DNA from: Haematococcus lacustris
Taxonomy: Eukaryota > Chlorophyta > Chlorophyceae > Chlamydomonadales > Haematococcaceae
DNA length: 64,000 nt
Reading direction: 5' to 3'
Assembly: GCA_030144725.1 (NCBI GenBank)
Contig: JASKMD010000029.1
Coordinates: 15,767,135 to 15,831,134 of the forward strand
The notes under the pieces are model-generated. The model did not search any database. It saw only the letters and a list, made by a program, of their open reading frames with translations, and was not told where the DNA came from. Shown here piece after piece: positions 55,901-64,000 of this stretch. The position numbers and the translations under genes are program-made. How positions within the stretch are numbered: position 1 is the stretch's first letter; every line of letters starts with the position of its first letter.

Positions 55901-58900
55901 GCGGCAGCCCGTGGCCCGGCGTACCTGCGCTTCACCTGCGCCTGGGAGCGCCAAGCCCGCTGGCTGGACTACATGAGGGAGGTGGGACCCCCCGCTGCTG
56001 TCACCTGCTGCAGCCCCCTGCTGCTGCCCCCTGCTGCTGCTGGCCCCTGCAGCATGGGCGCTCGCCTGATGACGGCTGGCCTTCTAGGGCCATGAGGCAG
56101 CTGAGTCCCACTAGGGGGGGGTGTGCCAGGGTTAGGGTAGTGCAGGATAGGGGAGGGTCAGGGTCCGGGGTTAGGGGTGGTGCAGACTGCGCCCCAGGCA
56201 GAAGCCCCTCCATGGATACAGGCTGCTGCTGCTGCTGCTGCTGGAGCATCTTCGTCCACCAGGGTGCTAAGGGGGGCTGCAGCCGAGGGGGGGGCCTGGG
56301 GGGGGGCCGCACCACTCCAGGGGCTGAGGGTAGAGGGAGCTGCCACACCAGGAGCCAAGAAAAGCCCCCCTCGGCCCTGGCCCTGGCCCAGCCGCATCGC
56401 CTCCTGCCCCTTACCCCTGTGCCTGGGAGCAGGCCGCACCCCAGGCAGTAGCCCCTCCCTCAATGCACGCCAGTGAACACTGGCATAGTCTTCTTCTTCT
56501 TCTTCCCCTGTGCCTACCCTCCTCACAGGGTCAGGGTTAGGGTGAGGTCTGACCCCAGCCCCTGACCTACCCCTGCCCCTCACCCATGTGACTGCCCCTC
56601 CACCTGCCTGCCCCCCCTCCTCCATCACCCCCCTCCCCTCCCCTGCCTGCCCCTCACTCCTGACCTGAGCTTCGCCCCCACTGACGCAGGCACTAGGGCC
56701 GCAACACCCCTGGGCTGTGGCCATTCGCGCAGCAGCAGGGCGCAGGGACTCGTGCAGCAGCAGCAGCAGCAACGAGCAGCAGGAGCAGGGGCAGGGGCAG
56801 CTGCACCACCCCCAGCAGCCTGGCTGCGGCCGCTGTGCCTGCCATCCCATGAGGGCGCCAGAGCCGCAGCCCCTGGCCCAGCTCAGGAGTAGGAGCAGCA
56901 GCAACGGTAGGGGCGGCAGCGGCAGCAGCAGCCAGGGGGGGAAAGGGGACACTGACAGGCTGCCAGCTGCAGACAGCCAGGGGCGTTGCCTGTTGCCCGA
57001 CCAGTTGCGCTCACCCCAGCAGCGTGGCAGGGCAGGCAGGGCGGCTCCTGAGGCTGAGCCTGAGGCCCCAGGGCAGGGGCTAGGAGGCAACTGGCTGCCC
57101 CCTGTGGTGCGCACCTCACTGTGGGAGGCGGAGCTGGACATGGCCACAGGTCAGCCTCCACACGCCTACGGCCCTCAGCACAGCCCATTCGGGTGCATCC
57201 CCCTTTAACCACCCATGCTCCACATGAACGCATGCATGCACATGAAGCCATGGGTGCATGGGTGGGTCAAATGGTACCCGCCCCCACCCCCGGGGAGTCC
57301 CCCCTCCAAACCTAACCCTCCCCTGCTGCTGTGTTGCTGTCACCTCCCCCACCATCTCCGCTAGCCCCTCCCCACTTCGACTTGCCTGCCCTTCCCCAAC
57401 CTTCCCTAGCCCCTAATTTGCCCCCTCCCCACCCCTTGCCCCCTGCGGCCCCTTCGACTCTCTCCCTCTCATCTTCCCCTGCTCCCCCCTTCACCCTTCC
57501 CATCACCAGTAGTCCACCCCCCCCACCCGCCCGCCCGCCCGCCCGCCCGCCCGCCCGCCCAACCTGCTGGCGCCATACATAGGGGGCCGCATAGAGAGGG
57601 AGGGGTGGTGTGGTGTGGTGTGGTGTGGTGTGTGGTGGCTGCAGGTGGTTTCAGCCGGCTGGTGTTCCATGCGCCCGGTGGCCAGCAGCCCGGGGGCCAG
57701 GCTGCGGCAGTGGACTGGGCGGGTGAGGGCGCCCAGCTGGGTGTGCCCCTCTACTCCCTGTACTCCCCCCAGGACTTTGAGCAGGCAAGTGGGAAGCCAG
57801 ACACTGCAGGTCACAGTGTCACACTGGCCTGCAGCCCTGCAGAGCACTCAGTAGTGTCCGGGCTGGTCTTTGCGGCCGGCAGACTGCGGCTCCAACCATT
57901 ATCCACCTTCCCACCCCACCCCCGCTCACCCAACGGTGGGCCGAGCCTAGGGCTGTGGTCCTAGGCCCCCCTCAGCAGCCATGGGTGATCCAGCAGGGCA
58001 GGGGTGGCGTCACAAAGGAAAGGGCTTCACCAAGGGGAGGGCTGCCCCGCCTCTTTCCAATCCCCCAGCGGGCGTCCACTTGGGAGGGAGGGGAGGTGCC
58101 TTTCAGGGGCTCCACCAGGGGGAGAGGGGGTGGCTGGTCACACCAAACCCTGCAGGTCACACCAAACCCTGCAGGTTACACCAAACCCTGCAGGTCACAC
58201 CAAACCCTGCAGGTCACACCAAACCTTGCAGGTCACACCAAACCCTGCAGGTCATACCAAACTCTGCAGGTCACACCAAACCCTGCAGGTAACACCATAC
58301 CTTGCTGCCTCAATCACCCTCCCTGCTGCCGTATAGATGTTGTCTCACTACAGCTACGCTCAGCCGCCTTGGTACCAGGACTTTGGCAAGCCCAACATGG
58401 CGTCCGCTGGTGCCTGCAGCGCAACCCTGAAGGCGGGTGGCCGGGAGGGAGGGCGTGGGGCTGGCTGCTGTCCTCGCCATCGCCATCAACATCAACATCA
58501 TCACCATCACCATCATTGCATGCCACGCACCAGTGGGCGTTGCCATGGCAGCCTGGCAGCCTGGCAGCAGCATGGCACACTCGGGTCAGCACCATGGTTG
58601 GTTGCATGGCTTCTACCAGGAGGGTTTGTGTGCAGTCTGCCGGAATGTGTCCACGCACTCGGCAGCACGGTCCTCCTAGCACTCAGCCGCCCCCACACCT
58701 CATCCTCCTGACCATCAGTGACAGTGCCAGGGAGTGCTGCAACATCCTGAACCCAGGCGTGCCCCAAGCGAGCGCAGCACGCCTCCCATCTCCAGCATGC
58801 TCCAGCAGCAGCAGACGGGGTTTCCCTCCAGACCAGCTCACCGTGTTTCAGAGCCCTTGGCACATGCCTGCATGGTGGCAGTGTGACCAACACACAAGGT

Positions 58901-60835
58901 CACACACCCACAGCGCATGAAATGGGGGTGGGGCTGGCTAGCACAGGCAGGCAGGCTGCATGGCTTCAAGCCACATGGGCACGTGGCTCACCTGCTGCTG
59001 CTGCTGCTGCGCCTGCCTGCTGCTGCTGCTGCTGCTCTTGCCTGCTGCTGCTGCTGCTGCTGCTGCTGCCTGCCCCGCTGCCGGCATAGCGCCTGCTGTC
59101 CCCCTTTCATGCCACCCTCTTGCCTCTTGCCTCTTGCCTGGCGGTCGCAGCCTCACTTCTGGGGCTGGTCTGTCTGGGCAGACGCCAGCGGCAGCCACCT
59201 GGAGGGGTACTTCGCCTTTCCCTCCTGGGCTGAGAGCGCTGCGGGCGCCCCTCGCTCCCTGGCCATCGCCTGGACGTTCCCTGGACAGCCCCTGCAGCCC
59301 CTCCCTGGTGCTCCCGCCTGCTGCCAGGGGGACGCCAGCTCACGCGCAGCTAACACGGCAGGCGGTGCTGCACTTCGAAGTGGCAATGCAAGCGGACAGA
59401 GCGGTTGGGTCGGGGGCGCGCACAGCAGCAGCAGCAGAAAGGGGGGGGGCCAGCAGCAGGGGTGCGCAGGCCCCCCCTGGTAGTCTGCGTGGGGACCCCG
59501 CCCCACCCTCCCCCAACACCGTCCAGGTCAGGGCCAGGGCAGGGGGATAGGAAGTGTGACGAGGTGTGTCCTGTGGCCAGGGTGCTGAGACTAAGTGCTG
59601 CAGGCAGAGGGCAAGAGGGGAGTGTTGTTGACAGGACCGCTGTCTGTCCACTCACAGTCATCCCTCCCCCTTGGGGTCAAGGGGCAGGCTGCCAGGAAAA
59701 GCTGGCAGGCTCAAATCAGGGCCCCCAACCCCGCCCCCACCCCTGCGGCCCCGCCCTCGCCCCCGTCCAGCATCAGCTTGCAGCCAGCCAGCCATCTCTT
59801 CCTTGTGCCCATCACGGACTCGTCGTTTTGCATGGCCGCATGGTAAAATACATGGAGGGCGCACTCCATGCCTGGAACAGGCCTTTGGGATGACCTTGCT
59901 CCTTGTAGGTTTGATGTCACAGCGTGTCGCAGCTGCGGAAGCATGTCCTGTTTTTGCCCGCCTGCCCAGGTGCGGCTGGAATGGCAGCAGAAGCGCCCGA
60001 CCCGCCTGGCTGAGGCTATGTGGCTGCAATTCATGCCAGGCAGGCAGGCTGTGGACCCCACCTCCTGGCGCCTGCACAAGCTTGGCACCACTGTGGGGCT
60101 GGGAGAGGTAGGACCCTCTCAGTGCCTCAATGCCTGATGCCGATTCCATGCTGAGGCGTATGCCTCACTCGCACTCGACGCCGGGCTCGACCCTCCGCGC
60201 GCTCACACTGCGTACGCGTGGGTGCATATACGGCCGATGTCTTGCTTTCCTTCTTCATTCCATGCGCGTGCTCCGGCACCTCTCACTGTTCTTGCATCAT
60301 CCTACGTAGGTCACACAGGAAGTAGCTCTGACTTCACCTTGGATTATGTACGTGTGACTATCGCAATGTAATCTGCCGATGCTGTGTGCAGGTGGTGGCC
60401 AATGGCAGCCAGGCACTACACGCAGTCGGGGACGAGGGCGTGACGGTCCGCGCATCATCGCCTGCACGTCGTACAATTGCCCCGGCCGGTGGCTCAACGT
60501 CGCGCCACTCCCTCCGCACCCTGGCGGCGCAGACCTTGGACGGCTCGGGGCCACGTCCACAGCTGCGCTTGTCTTCCCTGGACGCCGCGCTGGTCAGCCC
60601 AGGTTGGCCCTCGGCCCTGCCCAACCCCTCTCCAGGGCCTCTGGCTGTGGCCGAAGCGGGCGTCTCTTTCTGCTTAGTCAACAACGTGTGGGGCACGAAC
60701 TACGTGATGTGGTGGCCACGGCCTCAGGGGAACTGCGCTGAGCAGGCTGGTCACGAGTGTGGGGTCACGAGTGTGGGGGACGACATGGTGTTTCGCTTCG
60801 CACTGTCGGTTGATGAGGCCCCGACTAGGAGCTAG
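51959..60835 (+). CDS. DUF5054-family (GH38-like) secreted or luminal protein, about 14 exons
   Basis: DUF5054 proteins resemble GH38 alpha-mannosidases; the substrate is unknown. Exons: 51959-52141 (signal peptide, then VHLVFSNHLDVGYTAH, a GH38-like metal-site segment), 52231-52278, 52373-52738, 53230-53328, 53923-54214 (RDIPGMTRGVIPGL, AMWHPGGYGGY), 54344-54502, 55118-55236 (GDTWIHGAASDPYKL), 55534-55628, 55876-55981, 56690-57149, 57644-57784, from 58337 (SHYSYAQPPWYQDFGKPN), from 59151 (PHFWGWSVWADASGS), 59970-60107 and 60392-60835 (NNVWGTNYVMWWP). Phases agree at most joins. Two introns appear to use GC donors (54503 and 57785). Between the WADASG and RQAVLHFEVAMQ segments (about 59280-59380) the frame changes without a clear intron. 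This copy starts in duplicate B, so its promoter is 257 bp of duplicated DNA plus the LINE 3' end. Confidence 0.82.
55243..55480. repeat. (CCCCTC)n/(CCCCGC)n tract in a DUF5054 intron
   Basis: About 240 bp of almost pure C with regular T or G interruptions, between exons 55118-55236 and 55534-55628. The minus strand is strongly G-quadruplex-prone. Confidence 0.93.
58134..58296. repeat. 19-bp tandem repeat in a DUF5054 intron, about eight copies
   Basis: Unit GGTCACACCAAACCCTGCA with single-base variants; the units are contiguous without unique spacers. Confidence 0.93.
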
Positions 60836-61198
60836 GGAAGGGGGCTACCCTGCCCTGGAGTTGCACTTTGTTGTCCGGAACATGTGTTGGCCAACGCCTA
60901 GCCTCAGCTAAATAGGCTCGGTAGAGCGTATAAAGCCCCCGATGTGGGCCTAGGGTAGAGCTAGAGGTGGGTGCGGAGCGTTGGGTGCCTTAGCTCGTTA
61001 CTTCTCATAACTCGTTTTCAATAGACCTTCAAATAGGAGGGGCGCTGGGTTGTCTTGCTATTTTGATGGCGAGGTGGGTTTGCTGGCTGGTGGACTGGAG
61101 TTGCTGCTGCGCTGCTGAATCCTATAGTCAGTGAGTCAGTGCATACCCCCACAATGCCCCGGCTGCACCAGCACGGCTGCACCAGCACTTTTGATGAG
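60836..61198. other. DUF5054 3' flank, no gene seen
   Basis: Contains the 3' UTR and, at its end (61183-61206), a TTTTGATGAGGTGCCCAG stretch shared with the conserved 3' block at 5451-5468. That may mark a small fragment of the same element family, interrupted by the hAT at 61207. Confidence 0.45.
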
Positions 61199-61206
61199 GT
61201 GCCCAG

Positions 61207-62165
61207 CAGTGCTGGGCGATTGGGTAATAATGTAATAAGTCGGTAATAGTCCAGCGCAAAAAACGGCAATAAGTCGAAAGTCGAAACCGTCGCTCAGAAA
61301 GTCGAAAGTCGAACGTAAGTCGAAATACAGCGGCAATAGCTCCACCGCCCGTCGGGTACTCCGCTTATTACTTATCCCCCAACAATGTATCCCATCTTCC
61401 GCAAACCCCAAAGCGGGCGGCTGCCCACCACAGCCGAACATCCATCGCAGAACAACCACATAGCGCTCCCAACGCTCTGGAACAACAAGTGCCGATGACG
61501 AAGGCGTTGAGGTCAGTAACCGTAGCATGTCCGTCAACGCAGCATGTCAACAACGCGATGCGATGGGTATATTTGGGTGCAGAGCGTAGCAAGCGATGAT
61601 GATGCGGACTTGGAAAAGAATGGACCTGCCAAGGTTGGTATACAGCAAGATGCCCAGGTTGTGAAGAGCTCCCGATAGGATCTTGTCCATGCAGAGCAAG
61701 GTGAAGAAAGGCAGCAGTGGTGGAGCTTGGGTCAGCAAGCAGAAGTATGGCATCACTGACAGCATGCGCAAGGACTAGGGCACAGGGTCTAGGGCTACAG
61801 CCCAGCCCTGTTGCATGCTGACCCACTAGGGCTAGGGTGTGGGGCTACAGCCCAGCCCTGTTGCATGCTGACCCACTAGGGCTGGAGTGTGGGGCTACAG
61901 CCTAGCCTGTTGCATGCTGACCCACAAGGGCTGGGGTGTGGGGCTATGTAGGATATATTGCATATGTGGGATATATCACAAGGGAGTATGCTGTAATTGT
62001 TTAGACTCAAATGGCGATTTTTGCGATTTATTTTAACTTATTTTGATTTATATTTAATAAACAATTAATTAGTTAATTAATATATATTAAAAGTAATAAA
62101 AAACTCCTGTTTTGATGTTTTTTATTACACTGAGTAATACGTCTTTGGCGAATCGCCCAGCACTG
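61207..62165. mobile_element. Non-autonomous hAT element, 959 bp, with perfect 8-bp target duplication
   Basis: The ends are CAGTGCTGGGCGATT and AATCGCCCAGCACTG, a perfect 15-bp inverted repeat of the CAGTG hAT type. GTGCCCAG is duplicated at 61199-61206 and 62166-62173. No transposase is encoded. The left part has short AAGTCG(A)AA repeats; the right part (61945-62150) is AT-rich, unlike its surroundings. Confidence 0.88.
61787..61945. repeat. ~57-bp tandem repeat inside the hAT element, about three copies
   Basis: Units contain GGGCTACAGCCCAGCCCTG and TTGCATGCTGACCCAC with TAGGGCTGG-type joins. GGGCTACAGCCC can form a small hairpin in each unit. Confidence 0.85.
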
Positions 62166-62173
62166 GTGCCCAG

Positions 62174-62401
62174 TGACCAGCACTTATTTTCACACAACCG
62201 TGTATTTTTCACGGGAAACCCAAGTTGCTTGAAAAGGCCACCGCCCGTCGCACTGCGCATCGCGTGATGGCTGAGAAGAAGCACAGAAGAAGAAGAAGAA
62301 GAAGAAGACTACTCCGGTATTCACCGGCGTGCATTAAGGGAGGAGCTACCGCCTGGGGCGCGGCCTGCTCCCACCATCCAACCAAAGAAGAGGCGTCCCC
62401 C
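62174..62401 (-). other. 3' end of the Dualen-like LINE with (TTC)n tract
   Basis: Short non-coding stretch between the hAT element and the stop codon of the minus-strand LINE protein. On the minus strand it contains (TTC)8-9 (plus-strand GAA at about 62285-62310), a plausible LINE 3' tail region. The exact 3' end of the element is not determined. Confidence 0.4.
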
Positions 62402-64000
62402 CTACCCTCCCCCCCCTTGGTTAGCCCTGAGTCTGTAGCTTGTCTTTGCAATGGAGTGGGCTGCCTCCACAGCGTGTCTAGTTAACTTGTTGAGCAGCTT
62501 GGTAGTGTTGGCCTGTGTAATCCCTAGGGCCAAGAGGTGTTGCCGTGTGTGCGCTTCGTAGGTTATGCCACCTATGCCTAGTAGGATAGGTATGATAGCG
62601 ACCATATGGTCTTCCTTGCGTATGGTCTCGGCTAAGTGGGTGTGTTGAGTGAGTGCCTTGTTTAATTGGTCCTTCCACCGTGAGTCCGAGCAGTATTTGA
62701 TTTCTATGATATTGACCAGCTTGGCGTCCTTGCCTTCCTTGCTTGCCTTCTTATGAGGGAGCACCATGAGGATATCCGGCCTGGTGGTGTGTTTAGTATC
62801 GTCTGGTTTCAGTCCGAGTGTTCGGAGTGTTGTGTGTAGCGTGTCGCTCGGGAGGTCCAGGCTTTCCTTTGCGCCCTTCTCCCAGCTGCCGGTGTCCGCG
62901 AAGCTGATGTATCCGCCTAGGGTTCCCTTGCTTATAGCTTTAGTGATGAGGCGGCCCGCCCCGTTGTGCCTTTCTTGCACCAGCGGTAGTGTCTCGCTGC
63001 AGCCCGAGAGGAGGTGAGTGGCACTGTCCGCTTCCCCGCAGAGCGGGCATCGGTCATCCGTCGCCCGTTTCCAGCGCATAGCTAGTTTTTGGTTGTATAG
63101 CCCTCCGGTGCGGTAGAGTAGGGCAGTGCGTTGCGCGTGGGTGGGGATGTTCGTGTCGATCATCACCCTTTCGCCAGCTCCTGTTGCTGCGACCTTCTTA
63201 ATTTCTTGGGACATTTGGTAGTAGATACTGTCTTGGTTGGCTAGGCCCAACTTGTGTTTGCGGTGCATGTGTTCCCGCACGCTTTGGCGGCAGTCCGGCA
63301 ATGGGGCGGGGGAGTCGCCGTCGGCTGCGTTGCTGAGCCAGTTCTTCGTCTCTCTCCGTGTGGTTGGGCTGTAGGCCGGGGTGTTGGCGAGCTCTGGGTG
63401 TAGCGCCGCGTGCTTGGCGAGGGCATCGGCGCCTTCGTTGCCGATGATGCCCGAGTGGGCCCTGACTTTATAGAATTGGATTGTCACGGGGCTGTCGATG
63501 ATAAGGGTAGCGATGGCTGTCAGAATGTCGTTGTGTCTGTGGGTGATGAGCGACATCGGGTTAGCGAGGGCTCTGCGGATCTGGTAGAGGGAGCAAAGGC
63601 TGTCGGTGGCGATGCGTTTGGCCCCTGCTTTGAGTGCCGCGTGTATCGCTGTGAGTTCTGCCTTGTTGATGGTGTTGCTTTCTGGGTCGTTCAAAGCGGC
63701 TGTGATGAGGACGTTGGGCTCCGGGATATAAACCCCCGCCCCGACGCTCGCCGGGGCTGCCCCCGAGGTCTTAATGCAGCTACCGTCCGTGTACGCGATC
63801 GTGGCCCATTCGGTGATGGCCATCCGTGGCTGCGTCGTGGAATGGTGCGTGAGTTGTTCGTGGCTGCGTTGGTGCCCTGAGGTGGGGAGGTCCCTGTCCA
63901 TCGGCAAGCGCATGTGTTGTTTGTGACCGCTAGGGGGTGTGGCTGGCTGGCTTTGATTCGTTGGTCTGTTGCGGATTGGGTGTGTGTCTCGTTGAGGGTG
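62402..64000 (-). CDS. Dualen-like LINE protein C-terminal half: RNase H and PD-(D/E)XK-like endonuclease, continues beyond the window
   Basis: The minus-strand frame is open from the right edge to the stop at 62402-62404. An RNase H domain shows all acidic residues: YTDGSC, NKAELTAIH, ATDSLCS and the HSGIIGNEGADALAKH finger (about residues 40-170 counted from the Met at 63913). A zinc cluster CPLCGEADSATHLLSGC follows (about 300). Then RPDILMVLP and, some 20 residues later, VNIIEIKYC give the PD and ExK parts of a restriction-like nuclease. Dualen elements, described from Chlamydomonas, carry an apurinic endonuclease, RT, RNase H and a C-terminal restriction-like endonuclease, so this looks like their distal half. 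RT would lie to the right of the window. It is not a cellular RNase HI, because of the zinc cluster and nuclease. Confidence 0.82.
   Translation of the reverse strand, partial: HPQRDTHPIRNRPTNQSQPATPPSGHKQHMRLPMDRDLPTSGHQRSHEQLTHHSTTQPRMAITEWATIAYTDGSCIKTSGAAPASVGAGVYIPEPNVLITAALNDPESNTINKAELTAIHAALKAGAKRIATDSLCSLYQIRRALANPMSLITHRHNDILTAIATLIIDSPVTIQFYKVRAHSGIIGNEGADALAKHAALHPELANTPAYSPTTRRETKNWLSNAADGDSPAPLPDCRQSVREHMHRKHKLGLANQDSIYYQMSQEIKKVAATGAGERVMIDTNIPTHAQRTALLYRTGGLYNQKLAMRWKRATDDRCPLCGEADSATHLLSGCSETLPLVQERHNGAGRLITKAISKGTLGGYISFADTGSWEKGAKESLDLPSDTLHTTLRTLGLKPDDTKHTTRPDILMVLPHKKASKEGKDAKLVNIIEIKYCSDSRWKDQLNKALTQHTHLAETIRKEDHMVAIIPILLGIGGITYEAHTRQHLLALGITQANTTKLLNKLTRHAVEAAHSIAKTSYRLRANQGGGG

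Noticed and set aside
58134..58296. Regular short repeats resembling a CRISPR array
   Set aside because: The 19-bp units are contiguous with no unique spacers, lie in an intron of a eukaryotic gene and have no cas genes. It is a minisatellite.
62402..63913. Cellular RNase HI gene
   Set aside because: The RNase H domain is followed by a zinc cluster and a restriction-like endonuclease motif and the frame runs upstream without a start, which fits a LINE protein.

Overview
The window reads as GC-rich nuclear DNA of a chlorophyte green alga. Genes are split into many short exons by GT-AG introns (two look GC-AG), the introns are full of CT-, CAG- and CCCCGC-type repeats, and the products are plant/algal: plastidial disproportionating enzyme, an ABC1/ADCK kinase, an OPA3-like protein, a plastid-type MsrB and a START-domain lipid-binding protein. 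A TTAGGG-type interstitial telomere array, Dualen-like and L1-like LINEs and relics of TnpB/Fanzor-type proteins fit a member of Chlamydomonadales, possibly Haematococcus-like. The species is my inference.

Layout. 45-4522 (+): nine-exon 4-alpha-glucanotransferase. 5159-5588 (+): C-terminal relic of a TnpB/Fanzor-like protein followed by a conserved 3' block. 7120-15453 (+): an uncharacterised gene-like region running into an ABC1-family kinase with a telomere-repeat intron. 17144-18665 (+): OPA3-like protein. 20191-20654 (-): small basic protein. 20745-24995: a hAT element and an inverted hAT end bracketing a 5'-truncated LINE, ending 17 bp past the stop of MsrB (25013-27164, -). 27433-29860: further TnpB/Fanzor-like relics and an inverted partial duplication of the START gene. 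31921-36081 (-): START-domain gene.

36181-60835 is the most striking part. A DUF5054 (GH38-like) gene originally sat head-to-head with the START gene. A 10.15-kb L1-like retrotransposon (41552-51701) entered one of its introns and is flanked by a 1,248-bp direct duplication, which duplicates the promoter-proximal region and exons 1-3. The downstream copy (51702-52949) continues into the rest of the gene, so an intact gene is preserved. The upstream copy later received a 4.1-kb Copia element (36381-40498) with identical 234-bp LTRs, a 5-bp target duplication and no reverse transcriptase. The downstream copy is its empty site.

61207-62165 is a non-autonomous hAT with a perfect 8-bp target duplication. 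From 62402 to the right edge (-) runs the C-terminal half of a Dualen-like LINE protein with RNase H and a PD-(D/E)XK-like nuclease. Exon borders were read by eye from splice consensus, reading phase and protein similarity, and should be treated as models.
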